Part shown: one piece after another, positions 1 through 9,155 of the stretch | Position numbering within the stretch: position 1 is the stretch's first letter | Layout of the letters: each line of letters begins with the position of its first letter | Assembly: GCA_964581385.1 (NCBI GenBank) | Contig: CAZOOK010000020.1 | Location: forward strand, 1-64,000 | DNA from: CAZOOK01 sp964581385 | GTDB lineage: Bacteria; Pseudomonadota; Gammaproteobacteria; Nevskiales; Nevskiaceae | Direction of reading: 5' to 3' | Length of the DNA stretch: 64,000 bases | Notes under the pieces: generated by a model | Told to the model about the DNA's origin: nothing | The model's input: only the letters and a program-made list of their open reading frames with translations | Database searches by the model: none | Program-made: the position numbers and the translations under genes

Positions 1-30
1 CTGCGCTCACGGCACCGTGCCGCGGGCCTG

Positions 31-131
31 GGTTGCGCCCAAAAGGGCGCCATGCCGCGTTGCGCCTCGCTCATGTGGAGTCACCACACTTCGCTCGGCG
101 CGCCTTGCCTGGCGCCCTTTTGGGCGGCAAC
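31..131. repeat. Long imperfect palindrome upstream of phoR
   Basis: Two inverted arms of about 25 nt lie at 31-56 and 106-131. Both share the core CGCCCAAAAGGGCGCC or its complement. A small inner hairpin sits near the centre at about 75-90, TGTGG paired with CCACA around a 5-nt loop. The element ends about 40 nt before the phoR start, where phoB would normally end upstream, so it probably fills a phoB-phoR gap. It looks like a REP-type or miniature palindromic element. No other copy is recognised in this window. Confidence 0.6.
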
Positions 132-169
132 GCAGCGATCAAAGCGATTGTCAACAGACCCTAGACATT

Positions 170-1522
170 GTGAAAAAAGCTGTCTGGACTCGCGAACTTC
201 TGAAGGCGGCGGTGTGGGCGCTGGTGGGCGCCACGGCCGGGTGGGCTGCTGGCAGTGCGCTCGGCGGCGTCCTCGCCGCATTCGTGCTGCTACTACTACT
301 GCAGATCCACTATCTGACCTGGCTGCGCGCCTGGGTTACCAAACCCAAGAACGTGAACCTGCCGGCGCCATCGGGAACCTGGGGCGAAGTCTTCGCAGCG
401 CTGATCGATCTGCAGAAACGCAACCGCAAGCGCAAGAAAAAACTGGCCGAGATCCTGTCCGAATTCCAGGCGTCGACGGCAGCGCTCCCGGACGGGGCAG
501 TAGTGCTCGGACCCAAGGGGGAGATCGTCTGGTTCAACAAAGCCGCACAAGCTTTGCTCGGCTTGCGCCTGCCGCAGGATCTTGGGCTGCGCTTGCAGAA
601 TCTGGTACGCAAAGCCACGTTCACGGAATATTTCGCCGCCGGTAATTTCGATGGCGAGGTGGAAACCCTGTCTCCGATCAATCCCGAAATCACCCTGAGC
701 TATCGCGTGATTCCGTACGGCAACGGCCAGAAACTGCTGATCGTGCGCGATGTTTCCGAATTGAAGCGGCTGGAAATCGCGCGGCGCGATTTCGTTGCGA
801 ACGCATCTCACGAATTGCGAACGCCGTTGACCGTTCTGCGCGGCTATGTCGACATGATGGAAATTGAGTCGCGCAGTGACGGCCCGCTCAAACCGTGGCA
901 CCGCCCACTGAACGAAATGCGCTCGCAGGCGGCACGCATGGAATCGCTCGTCACCGACCTGCTGAAGCTGGCGCGGCTGGAATCCGACATCATCCATACA
1001 CGGCAGGATGTTCTCAACGTTCCGCTGCTGCTGGAACGCCTGCGCGAAGAAGCGGCCGCCATGTCGCATGGCCAGCAGGCAATCCGCTTCGATATCGATG
1101 GGGGACTATGGCTGTTCGGGCGCGAAACCGAGGTGTATAGCGTCTTCATGAATCTGGTCGCGAACGCGATCCAATATACCGCTCCCGGCGGAATTATCGA
1201 CGTACGCTGGTGGGGTGACGAACAAGGTGCTCACTGCTCCGTCGCCGACACCGGAATCGGCATCGATGCCAGGGATATCCCGCGTCTGACCGAGCGCTTC
1301 TACCGGGTCGATGTCGGCCGCTCACGCGCCAGCGGCGGGACCGGTCTGGGTCTGTCCATCGTGCAACAGGCACTGGGCCATCATGAAGGACGCTTGCAGA
1401 TTGAAAGCGAGCCCGGTGTCGGCAGCACCTTCATCTGCCACTTTCCGCCGCATCGGGTACATCGCAGTCCTGCAGCGGCTGAGTCACCGCACGCCGCGGG
1501 TGATGCCTTGGGCCCCGCCTGA
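170..1522 (+). CDS. phoR: Phosphate regulon sensor histidine kinase PhoR
   Basis: Inner-membrane histidine kinase that senses phosphate status through the Pst/PhoU system and phosphorylates PhoB (family knowledge). From the GTG at 170 the protein is 450 aa, close to the usual 430-450. An N-terminal hydrophobic segment (about 11-50) is followed by a basic linker, a PAS region (about 98-195) and the HisKA H-box DFVANASHELRTP with His214. The N-box NLVANAIQ (Asn328 region), DTGIGI (360-365) and GGTGLGLS (389-396) form the ATPase. I chose GTG170 because the longer reading frame back to 17 runs through a palindromic repeat and encodes unrelated sequence. phoB is presumed to lie just upstream, outside the window. 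The gene is convergent with clpA. Confidence 0.9.
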   Translation: MKKAVWTRELLKAAVWALVGATAGWAAGSALGGVLAAFVLLLLLQIHYLTWLRAWVTKPKNVNLPAPSGTWGEVFAALIDLQKRNRKRKKKLAEILSEFQASTAALPDGAVVLGPKGEIVWFNKAAQALLGLRLPQDLGLRLQNLVRKATFTEYFAAGNFDGEVETLSPINPEITLSYRVIPYGNGQKLLIVRDVSELKRLEIARRDFVANASHELRTPLTVLRGYVDMMEIESRSDGPLKPWHRPLNEMRSQAARMESLVTDLLKLARLESDIIHTRQDVLNVPLLLERLREEAAAMSHGQQAIRFDIDGGLWLFGRETEVYSVFMNLVANAIQYTAPGGIIDVRWWGDEQGAHCSVADTGIGIDARDIPRLTERFYRVDVGRSRASGGTGLGLSIVQQALGHHEGRLQIESEPGVGSTFICHFPPHRVHRSPAAAESPHAAGDALGPA

Positions 1523-1550
1523 CACACGATTGATTCACGACTGATGCGCG

Positions 1551-1577
1551 AAAAAAAGAGCCCGCTTGCGCGGGCTC
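1551..1577 (-). terminator. Rho-independent terminator of clpA
   Basis: A perfect 8-bp stem GAGCCCGC/GCGGGCTC (1558-1565 and 1570-1577) with a 4-nt loop. It is followed in the minus direction by seven Ts, seen as A-run 1551-1557 on the plus strand. It sits just past the clpA stop. On the plus strand the hairpin has no T-run, so it is a poorer terminator for phoR. Confidence 0.85.
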
Positions 1578-1598
1578 GGATTCGTATCGGATTACCGC

Positions 1599-3884
1599 TT
1601 ATGCCGGTTCCGGCAATGCTGGCTTTTCCTTTGACTCGATCTTGAACTCAAGCTTTTCGTCGTCGCCGACGTCGACCATGACACGGCCACCGTTGATGAG
1701 CTTGCCGAATAGCAGCTCCTCTGCAAGCGGACGCTTGATAGTCTCCTGGATCAGCCGCGCCATCGGTCGCGCGCCCATCTTCACGTCGTACCCATGCTCC
1801 GCAAGCCAAGCACGCGCATCCGCAGAAACTTCGAGCTGCACACCCTTGGAACCCAGCTGCTCTTCAAGCTGGATCAGGAACTTGTCGACGACCCGTGCAA
1901 TCTCGTCGTGGCCCAGCGAAGCGAACGGGATGATCGCGTCGAGGCGGTTGCGGAACTCCGGTGAGAACGACTTACGGATCACTTCCAACGCGTCCGTCGT
2001 GTGGTTCTGTTCGGCGAACCCGATCGAGCGCCGTGAAGCTTCCTCGGCGCCAGCGTTGGTCGTCATCACCAGGATTACGTTGCGGAAGTCCGCCGCGCGG
2101 CCATTGTTATCGGTCAGCGTACCGTGATCCATGACCTGCAACAGCAGGTTGAACACATCCGGATGCGCTTTCTCGATCTCGTCGAGCAGCACGACACAGT
2201 GCGGATGCTTGATGACCGCTTCGGTCAGCAACCCCCCCTGGTCGAATCCGACATAGCCCGGCGGCGCGCCGATCAGACGTGACACCGTGTGCCGCTCCAT
2301 GTACTCGCTCATGTCGAAGCGGATCAGTTCGATACCCAGAACCTGCGCCAACTGACGCGTGACTTCAGTCTTGCCGACGCCCGTAGGACCAGCAAGCAGG
2401 AAGCTGCCGATCGGCTTGTCGCCGCTGCCCAGGCCGGAGCGCGACAGCTTGATGCTCGAAGCCAGCATTTCCACCGCCTTGTCCTGGCCGTAGATCACAA
2501 GCTTGAGATCGCGTTCCAGATTCGCCAGCCGCTCGCGATCGTTCGAAGACACACTCTTCGGCGGAATGCGCGCGATTTTGGCAACCGTCTCCTCGATATC
2601 CCGGACCTGCACGGTCTTGCGGCGCTTGCCTTCCGGCAGCAACCGCAGGCGCGCGGCGGCCTCATCGATTACGTCGATGGCCTTGTCAGGCAGGTGACGA
2701 TCGGTAATGTGCCGCGCGGACAACTCCACCGCCGAGCGCAGCGCGCCCGTCGTGAAATGAACCTGGTGGTGTTCCTCGAAGCGCTGCCGCAGACCTTCGA
2801 GAATCTTCACCGTATCCTCGACCGTGGGCTCGGTCACGTCGATCTTCTGGAAACGGCGTGACAGCGCACGGTCCTTTTCAAAGATGCCGCGATATTCCTG
2901 ATAAGTGGTCGAACCAATGCAGCGCAAGCCACCCGAAGCCAGCAGCGGCTTGAGCAGGTTGGACGCGTCCATGACTCCGCCGCTGGCTGCGCCGGCGCCG
3001 ATAATCATATGAATTTCATCGATAAACAGGATTGCGCCCGGCGTCCGCGAGAGCTCTGTGATCACCGATTTGAAGCGCTTTTCGAAGTCGCCGCGATATT
3101 TCGTCCCGGCGATAAGGCTGCCGAGATCGAGACTGTAGACGACGCCGTCCTGCAACAAATCCGGGACCTTGCCTTCGACGATCAGCCATGCCAATCCTTC
3201 GGCGATGGCGGTCTTGCCGACACCTGCTTCACCGACCAGCAGCGGATTATTCTTGCGCCGACGGCAAAGCGTCTGCATCACGCGCTCGATTTCCGGCTGG
3301 CGGCCGATCAACGGATCAATCTGACCCTTCAGCGCGCGCTCGTTGAGATTGACGGCAAACTGCTCCAGCGCTGGCTTGCCGGCGGATTTGCCGGCTTCGT
3401 CCTTTTCCTCGGCCTCTGGCGCCGGCTCCGGCGCGGCTGGCTGGCTGTTGTTCTTGGCGATTCCGTGCGAGATGTAGTTGACGATATCCAGACGCGTCAC
3501 ACCCTGCTCGTTGAGCAGATAGATCGCATGGGTATCCTTCTCTGCAAACAGCGCGACTAGCACGTTGAGCGTGGTCACGCGCTTCTTGCCGGACGCCTGG
3601 ACGTGATAAATGGCGCGCTGCAACACGCGCTGGAAGGACAGCGTCGGCTGCACTTCCTGGCTGCCGGCCGCTTCCTTGTTCGAATGCAGATTCTGCGAAA
3701 TATATTCACGCAGCGCCTGCTCGAGTCGGTCGAGATTGGCACCGCCTGCAGTGAGCACTTCGCTCACGTTGGAATCCGACAAAAGCGCCAATAACAGGTG
3801 CTCGACGGTCAGCAGGTCGTGCCCCTCGTTGCGTGCATTCAGAAATGCCGCATCCAGCGCTTTCTGGAGTTCGTCGCTAAGCAT
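1599..3884 (-). CDS. clpA: ATP-dependent Clp protease ATP-binding subunit ClpA
   Basis: Hexameric AAA+ unfoldase that feeds substrates, including N-degron proteins delivered by ClpS, into ClpP (family knowledge). 761 aa, the usual length. Clp N-domain repeats occupy about 1-145, then an acidic, alanine-rich linker (about 147-170). The first AAA+ module has Walker A GEAGVGKT (218-225) and Walker B LFIDE (286-290). The second has GPTGVGKT (499-506) and VVLLDEIEK (564-572). The ClpP-docking loop is IGF (621-623). A strong Shine-Dalgarno AGGAGG precedes the ATG at 3884. clpS lies 9 bp upstream, so the two are almost certainly co-transcribed. clpP is not in this window. Confidence 0.97.
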   Translation of the reverse strand: MLSDELQKALDAAFLNARNEGHDLLTVEHLLLALLSDSNVSEVLTAGGANLDRLEQALREYISQNLHSNKEAAGSQEVQPTLSFQRVLQRAIYHVQASGKKRVTTLNVLVALFAEKDTHAIYLLNEQGVTRLDIVNYISHGIAKNNSQPAAPEPAPEAEEKDEAGKSAGKPALEQFAVNLNERALKGQIDPLIGRQPEIERVMQTLCRRRKNNPLLVGEAGVGKTAIAEGLAWLIVEGKVPDLLQDGVVYSLDLGSLIAGTKYRGDFEKRFKSVITELSRTPGAILFIDEIHMIIGAGAASGGVMDASNLLKPLLASGGLRCIGSTTYQEYRGIFEKDRALSRRFQKIDVTEPTVEDTVKILEGLRQRFEEHHQVHFTTGALRSAVELSARHITDRHLPDKAIDVIDEAAARLRLLPEGKRRKTVQVRDIEETVAKIARIPPKSVSSNDRERLANLERDLKLVIYGQDKAVEMLASSIKLSRSGLGSGDKPIGSFLLAGPTGVGKTEVTRQLAQVLGIELIRFDMSEYMERHTVSRLIGAPPGYVGFDQGGLLTEAVIKHPHCVVLLDEIEKAHPDVFNLLLQVMDHGTLTDNNGRAADFRNVILVMTTNAGAEEASRRSIGFAEQNHTTDALEVIRKSFSPEFRNRLDAIIPFASLGHDEIARVVDKFLIQLEEQLGSKGVQLEVSADARAWLAEHGYDVKMGARPMARLIQETIKRPLAEELLFGKLINGGRVMVDVGDDEKLEFKIESKEKPALPEPA

Positions 3885-3893
3885 TGAATCCTC

Positions 3894-4211
3894 CTAAGCC
3901 TTCTCCATCACCGTTAACAGGGGATGCTGGTGTTTGCGAGCGTATGCATTCACCTGCGCCACCTTGGTCTCCGCGATCTCTGCAGGAAAGATGCCCGCGA
4001 CAGCGCGGCCCGACTGATGAACCTGCAGCATGATCTGTACCGCCTTTTCCCGTGCGTGGTTGAAGAACGATTCCAATACTTGCACAACAAACTCCATCGG
4101 CGTGTAGTCATCATTAATCATGACAACCTTGAACATCGGCGGCATCTGCAACCGCGGCTTCGCTTTCTCGACCATAACGTCGAGTGGCGATTGTCCTTGA
4201 CTGTCACTCAT
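3894..4211 (-). CDS. clpS: ATP-dependent Clp protease adaptor ClpS
   Basis: Small cytosolic adaptor that binds N-terminal destabilising residues and hands substrates to ClpA (family knowledge). 105 aa, with a short disordered N-terminus and the hallmark NDDYTPMEFV motif that forms the N-degron pocket. The MLQVHQSG and AEIAETKV segments match the folded core. It is first in a two-gene clpS-clpA unit with a 9-bp gap. In many relatives cspD lies divergently upstream; here the upstream neighbour is the end of an unrelated lipoprotein gene, so cspD is absent from the locus. Confidence 0.97.
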   Translation of the reverse strand: MSDSQGQSPLDVMVEKAKPRLQMPPMFKVVMINDDYTPMEFVVQVLESFFNHAREKAVQIMLQVHQSGRAVAGIFPAEIAETKVAQVNAYARKHQHPLLTVMEKA

Positions 4212-4331
4212 TGCCTACCCGTTTCGTTACCGCATCCGGCGTTACGACGCCGTGCGTACCAGGATCTGTTGGTTCACCCACATCCCTAGAATAGGCGTCT
4301 GGCGCTACGGTTCAAGTCCCCCCCTCAAAAC

Positions 4332-4366
4332 ATAAACCCCGGGAAGCCATCCTTCCCGGGGTTTAT
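4332..4366 (-). terminator. Terminator-like hairpin after the NHL lipoprotein gene
   Basis: A perfect 15-bp stem at 4332-4346 and 4352-4366 with a 5-nt loop, core ACCCCGGGAAG. The A/T-rich stem ends supply part of the U-run; past the stem on the minus strand comes GTTTTG. It lies 44 bp beyond the stop of the minus-strand lipoprotein gene and upstream of clpS, so it insulates clpS from read-in on the opposite side. Confidence 0.75.
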
Positions 4367-4409
4367 ATCGGCATGACGCCGGAAAACTGGCGTCGAAAGG
4401 AGGCTTACG

Positions 4410-5723
4410 TCAATACGGTGACGTGAACGTCAAAACACGGTTATTACCTGAGTCAGTCACATAAAGCGTGCCATCGCCGCTGAAGAAGACACCCGTCGGG
4501 TAGTTGAGCGTGCGCTGTGAAGGGTTATTGTCCTGGCTGCCGTTCTGATCGTCGTCATTGGCGGCGCTCTTGTTGAAGTTTTCCTGGCCGATGATCGTGG
4601 TGGGCGGAATCGCCGACGAACTCTTGCCAAGCCCGTTTCCGAATATCAGGACACGATTATTGACAGAATCGGCCACGGCCACCGTGGTCCCGTTCGAGGT
4701 CACCGCAGTAGGCGCGTTCATCAACGTTTGACCGAGCTGACCGGTGATGCTGGTAAAGTTGGTTTGGCCAGCCACACCTGTCGCACTAAGTGTGCTGTAA
4801 GTTCCGGCGGTAAAACCGTTGACGGTCGTCGCGATGGTCAGGTCCGTCCGCGGCGCAAAACCGTTCAAATAATACAGCACACGGTTGTTGCCGGTGTCGG
4901 CGACGATGAGGTTGAACCCGTCGGTCCACAGATCCTGAGGACTGTTCAACGTGTCCGCGGCGGCCGGGTACGGCGACGTCAGGCCCTTGGGGCCGTTCAA
5001 CCCGCCGTTTATATCGGAATGAGTCTTATCCGGCTGACCGATGACGAAGTCGGGATCCACCGGCGTGGCGGCTGTCGTATAGGTATTCCAGATCAGAACT
5101 CGATTGTTGCCGGTATCGGCGACGAAGAGCTGGCCATTGGCGATCATGGCCGCTAACGGCCCGCTGAGATTTGCCGTGGCGGAACCAACCGCAGGCCCGA
5201 CCACCAGATCCGCCTGCTGATTCACCGACGTCGGCAGCGCACTCCAGATCAATATCCGATTGTTTCTGGTATCCGCAACGACCAGTTGTCCGCCATCTCC
5301 GACCGAAACCTTGCCGGGATTGGCAAGCTGGGTCGGTCCCGATCCCGGCGCGGTATGCGTGAAATCCGCCTGACCAAGTACGAGATTGGCAGTTGGATCA
5401 TTGCCGGTCGGTATCGGAGCAAAGCCAAGAACGCGGCTGTTGCTGTAATCGGGCACAAACAGTGTCGTCCCGCCGGCATCGACCGCAACTGACGAGTAGA
5501 CGTTACCAAGCGTATTGGCGTCTGCAGCGCCTCCTTGATTGGCCAGAAACGAGCTGAAATCGCGCTGTCCGATCACAATACCTGCATTCGGAAACGAGTT
5601 CGGAATAACCGTGGTGCTCGTTCCGCTGCCGCCGCCGCATCCGGCAAGCGCCACAGCCGCGAACGCTCCCAGCCCGCAGGTAAAGCGCGCGATCCGCGCC
5701 GGCCATCCAACCGTGTTGTTCAT
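4410..5723 (-). CDS. Secreted NHL/beta-propeller lipoprotein
   Basis: 437 aa. The N-terminus is a lipoprotein signal with a hydrophobic stretch and lipobox LAGC (Cys29), followed by a Gly/Ser/Thr-rich tether. The rest is built from repeated blocks of the type VADTRNNRILIW, VADTGNNRVLIW, VADTGNNRVLYY, VADSVNNRVLIF and VTDSGNNRVLTF, each followed by an IGQ-type strand. This is the NHL-repeat propeller pattern, about six blades. Such proteins are usually periplasmic or surface-exposed binding scaffolds; no catalytic residues or specific ligand can be assigned. The gene is transcribed in the same direction as the upstream adenylate cyclase, with a 111-bp gap, and ends at a strong hairpin. Confidence 0.8.
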   Translation of the reverse strand: MNNTVGWPARIARFTCGLGAFAAVALAGCGGGSGTSTTVIPNSFPNAGIVIGQRDFSSFLANQGGAADANTLGNVYSSVAVDAGGTTLFVPDYSNSRVLGFAPIPTGNDPTANLVLGQADFTHTAPGSGPTQLANPGKVSVGDGGQLVVADTRNNRILIWSALPTSVNQQADLVVGPAVGSATANLSGPLAAMIANGQLFVADTGNNRVLIWNTYTTAATPVDPDFVIGQPDKTHSDINGGLNGPKGLTSPYPAAADTLNSPQDLWTDGFNLIVADTGNNRVLYYLNGFAPRTDLTIATTVNGFTAGTYSTLSATGVAGQTNFTSITGQLGQTLMNAPTAVTSNGTTVAVADSVNNRVLIFGNGLGKSSSAIPPTTIIGQENFNKSAANDDDQNGSQDNNPSQRTLNYPTGVFFSGDGTLYVTDSGNNRVLTFTSPY

Positions 5724-5834
5724 CGATAACCTCTAAGTGAAAAGGCGCAATATTAGTAAGATTCCGCAACGGTGAGAACCGCCTCGGGTTGACAGCGGAC
5801 CACGGGAATCGTTTCGGGCTTTCGCCGCAAAAGC

Positions 5835-8069
5835 CTACTTGTGATCGAAAGTGAAGGTGCCATCCCAATCCGGCGCGGGTGGATGCTGGCGGAAATACGC
5901 GATGCGCGCAAGGTACAGCTCGTAAATCGGGTGCGGCCGGCCCGACTGGGTAAGTCCGAAGAATTCGCGCTCAGCTTCGTCCCACAGCTGTTTCCGATAA
6001 GCCCGCAGCGCCTGCCGGTGGCGATTCAGATCCTGCGCGACGGCGGCATCCAGCGCTTCGCGGCGGCCAAGGGGTTCGTAAATGGAGACGGGCTCGTTCT
6101 TCCCTTTCACGCGCACGCGATCGAGCTCGCGGAACGCCCAGGCGTCCTTGACTGCGGCGCGCGTGGTTTCGCCGCAGATGGCCTCGACTCCGTAAACCTT
6201 GGTCAGGCTTTCCATGCGCGAGGCTTGATTCACGGTGTCGCCGAGCACCGTATACGCGACGCGAAATTCCGAGCCCATGTTGCCGACCGTCATCATGCCC
6301 GTGTTGAGACCGACGCCGATGTGCAGCTTTGGCCAGCCACGCGCCGCGAACGCCGCATCGAGCTGGCGCAGGGCTTGCGGGAATTCAAGCGCCGCCTCCA
6401 GGGCCCGCTGCGCGTGTTCGGCGTCGCGCAGCGGCGCGCCCCAGAACGCCATGATCGCGTCACCCATGTATTTGTCGATGGTGCCGCGATGGCGGAACAC
6501 GACCTCGGTCAACGGACCGAGAAATTCGTTCATGAGCAGGCTGAGCTCCTGCGGCCGGTCGCGGAACTGCTCGGAGATGGTCGTGAAACCGCGAATGTCC
6601 GAAAACAGGACCGTCATTTCGCGGTTGTCGGTATCCATTGAAACCGCAGCGGGATTGGTCGCCATTTCTTCGACGATTTCCGGCGGTACGTACTGGCCGA
6701 ACAGTTTGGAAATGTCGCGCGCGCGGCGGCTCTCGATGAAAAATCCATACAACTGCTGCATCAGGAACTGAACGAATACGAATGTGATCGGCACACCGAG
6801 CGGCAGGATGAAATTGGCGCCCGACCACATGGCGTAGGCGAGGACGAACAAGCCAAGCACCAGTCCCAGCGACAATCCTGCGCCGGCCAGCGGCGACAGC
6901 CGCGGAAACAGCAATGCCATCAGCAAGGTGAGCGCGAACAGCATTACCGTCTCGATGCCGCGATAGTACGGCGCCTTGTGGCGGATGCGGCCATCAAGCA
7001 TGCCCGAGACAAGGTTCGCGTGAACTTCCACGCCCGCGTAGTTCTTCGCCACCGGCGTGATGCGCTGATCGAGCAGTCCTGCGGCGGTGGTGCCCACGAT
7101 GACGATCGCGTCCTTCAGTTTCGCCGCATCCGCGTGGCCGTTGAGCACGTCGGTCGCCGAGATATAAGGGAAGCTGAATTGAGCACCGCGATAAGGAACG
7201 TAAGCCGCCGCCTGCTCGTCCACCAGCGCGCTCAGTTCGCCCACCCGCACGCGCTCCAGATGCTCCGAGGTGCGCGCCGAAGGTGGATCGAATTCCAGCG
7301 ACACCGGCGCATTGCCCTGCGCCGCGCGCACGATCGCCAGTGCCAATGACGGATACAGCTGCCCCCGATACTCCTGCATCAGCGGCACACGACGGTAAAC
7401 ACCATCAACATCTTGGGTCGGATTGTCGAAAAACGCGCATGTCCAACCCGGAACCGCAAGCGTGGGAATCACGCCGGAAAAGCCCTTGGGAACCGCAAAA
7501 TCAACCGCCAGCAGGCTGGTCTGCTTATCGTCCAGGACCGGCGGGCATAAGGCACCGGACTCCATGCCCTCACCGGGCGTCAGGTAGTTGCGGAACACAA
7601 TGCCCAGCACGACAGGACGATCACGGATCGCCATCGCGAAGCGCTGATCAGTATCGAACGCGCGACGCAGGTCGGGCAGCTGTGCCTGCAGTGCCGGATC
7701 AGTCGCCAGTTCGCCGGATGCGAGCTGTTCAAGACGGTCCAGCCCGGAACGATGGTCCGATTCGGCGAATAGCACGTCGAACCCGACCACGCGCACCTTG
7801 TATTCGTCAAACAGGCGGTCGAGCAGCTGCGCAAGGCGGTCGCGCCGCCACGGCCACTGCCCTTCCTCAGCGAGGCTTTTTTCGTCGATATCGACGATAA
7901 CGACGCGCGGATCGACCGTGTTCAGCAGCGTCGCGCGCACGCGGAAGTCATACGTCAGATTCTCGATCTGGAATAGTAGCCGCATCGGCAAAACACCCGC
8001 CGTGTGGGCCATGAACAGCAGGAAAACGGCCAAGCCAATCGCAACACGGATCACCAACCGCTTGTACAT
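5835..8069 (-). CDS. CHASE2-domain adenylate cyclase (class III)
   Basis: Membrane-bound class III nucleotide cyclase. From ATG 8069 (744 aa) there is one N-terminal membrane segment (about 7-25), then a periplasmic CHASE2 sensor with the typical RVVIVDIDEKSLAEEGQWPW opening. A cluster of membrane helices follows (about 375-455), then the catalytic domain. Metal-binding aspartates are in FSDIRGF and MGDAIMAFWG. The substrate-selecting Lys (DKYMGDA) and Asp (VLGDTVN) point to ATP rather than GTP, and the transition-state Asn and Arg are in NQASRME, so the site looks complete. I prefer ATG 8069 over 8102 because GGGGAGAG lies about 10 nt upstream. The sensed signal is unknown. cAMP made here would feed CRP-type regulation. 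Confidence 0.9.
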   Translation of the reverse strand: MYKRLVIRVAIGLAVFLLFMAHTAGVLPMRLLFQIENLTYDFRVRATLLNTVDPRVVIVDIDEKSLAEEGQWPWRRDRLAQLLDRLFDEYKVRVVGFDVLFAESDHRSGLDRLEQLASGELATDPALQAQLPDLRRAFDTDQRFAMAIRDRPVVLGIVFRNYLTPGEGMESGALCPPVLDDKQTSLLAVDFAVPKGFSGVIPTLAVPGWTCAFFDNPTQDVDGVYRRVPLMQEYRGQLYPSLALAIVRAAQGNAPVSLEFDPPSARTSEHLERVRVGELSALVDEQAAAYVPYRGAQFSFPYISATDVLNGHADAAKLKDAIVIVGTTAAGLLDQRITPVAKNYAGVEVHANLVSGMLDGRIRHKAPYYRGIETVMLFALTLLMALLFPRLSPLAGAGLSLGLVLGLFVLAYAMWSGANFILPLGVPITFVFVQFLMQQLYGFFIESRRARDISKLFGQYVPPEIVEEMATNPAAVSMDTDNREMTVLFSDIRGFTTISEQFRDRPQELSLLMNEFLGPLTEVVFRHRGTIDKYMGDAIMAFWGAPLRDAEHAQRALEAALEFPQALRQLDAAFAARGWPKLHIGVGLNTGMMTVGNMGSEFRVAYTVLGDTVNQASRMESLTKVYGVEAICGETTRAAVKDAWAFRELDRVRVKGKNEPVSIYEPLGRREALDAAVAQDLNRHRQALRAYRKQLWDEAEREFFGLTQSGRPHPIYELYLARIAYFRQHPPAPDWDGTFTFDHK

Positions 8070-8167
8070 GATCTCGCTCTCCCCGGATCTATCGATGACC
8101 ACTGGGCTGGGCGGCCGCGCCCGCGAATCCCTCCCCGCGCCATAACCACTCTGTAACCCGACGTTAA

Positions 8168-8204
8168 CGGAAAATTTTCCGCAGGAGCAAACGCCAGCTA
8201 TGAT
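8168..8204 (+). promoter_or_regulatory. Candidate gspC promoter with palindromic operator
   Basis: A perfect 14-nt palindrome CGGAAAATTTTCCG (8168-8181) is followed by a -10-like TATGAT (8199-8204). Transcription from that hexamer would begin at about the gspC ATG (8211), giving a leaderless or near-leaderless mRNA. A poor -35 match (TTTCCG) overlaps the palindrome. No Shine-Dalgarno lies at normal distance; AGGAG is about 25 nt upstream of the ATG. The promoter call rests only on these motifs. Confidence 0.35.
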
Positions 8205-8210
8205 GATCGG

Positions 8211-9152
8211 ATGAATCAGGCCTCCGCCAGCGCTTCCGCATTGACCTCGCCACAGGCGCTGCTCGCGCTGTATTCGCGCTATGGCGAATGGCTGCCGCGA
8301 ATTGTCGCATTACTGTTGGTCGTACTCTGTGCGCGCACTGCAGCCGATCTGGTCTGGTCGCTGGTGCCAACTCCCACGGCCACCTGGCAGCCGCCGCCCG
8401 CTGCGGCCGCCACGGCTACGCGTTCCGGTATCGATATCGGCGCAATTAGCACATTGGGATTGTTCGGAAAGTACCAGCCGCCGGCCAAAGCGGCGGCAGC
8501 CGATCTTGCGCGAGCACCGGACACCCAGCTGGATCTCAAGCTGAAAGGCATCTTTGCCGGCGACGAAAAATATTCACGCGCGCTGATCGCAGCCCAGGAT
8601 GGCGATGAAAAGCCCTATGCCATTGGCGATACCATTGGCGGCGGCGGCGTCAATGTGCAGGCCATTTTCCCGGATCGGGTGGTGTTGTTGCGTAACGGCC
8701 GTCCGGAACTGTTGCGGCTGGATAAGGATCGTACGGATGCGCTTGCGGCCGACGATACCGATTCCGGCGATAATGAAGAGAGTGACGACGCTGAACCGAA
8801 TATGAGTCCCGAGGAGGGGGCCATGGTCGCGCAAATAAACTCCATCCGCCTTTCCGATATCCGTGACGAATTGCTCAATGATCCTTCCAAGGCGTCCCAG
8901 TTCATCCGCCTGCAGCCGATGAACGCGGGCGGTGGCTTGCATGGATATCGTGTATTCCCGGGGGCGAACCGCGCGCTGTTCATGGGTACCGGTCTGCATC
9001 CGGGTGACGTGGTCACTTCGGTCAATGGGGTCGAACTGAACGATCCTGCACGGGCGCTGCAGATGCTCGGCGACATGGCCCATGCTAACAGTCTGACCGT
9101 CGTCGTTAATCGCGGCGGCACCAATCAAACTCTATCTCTGAGCCTCCCTTAG
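8211..9152 (+). CDS. gspC: Type II secretion system protein C
   Basis: Inner-membrane protein that links the assembly platform to the secretin (family knowledge). 313 aa: a short cytoplasmic N-terminus, one membrane helix (about 29-51), a Pro/Ala-rich linker and the homology region from about 75 (IDIGAISTLGLFGKYQPP to about 165, with repeated IGD and LLRNGRPELLRL elements). A C-terminal PDZ-like domain ends in GDVVTSVNGVELNDPARALQ and a beta strand. The acidic stretch at about 180-200 is a linker. It is first of a co-directional gspC-D-E-F set, with gspD only 3 bp downstream. Confidence 0.9.
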   Translation: MNQASASASALTSPQALLALYSRYGEWLPRIVALLLVVLCARTAADLVWSLVPTPTATWQPPPAAAATATRSGIDIGAISTLGLFGKYQPPAKAAAADLARAPDTQLDLKLKGIFAGDEKYSRALIAAQDGDEKPYAIGDTIGGGGVNVQAIFPDRVVLLRNGRPELLRLDKDRTDALAADDTDSGDNEESDDAEPNMSPEEGAMVAQINSIRLSDIRDELLNDPSKASQFIRLQPMNAGGGLHGYRVFPGANRALFMGTGLHPGDVVTSVNGVELNDPARALQMLGDMAHANSLTVVVNRGGTNQTLSLSLP

Positions 9153-9155
9153 GCA

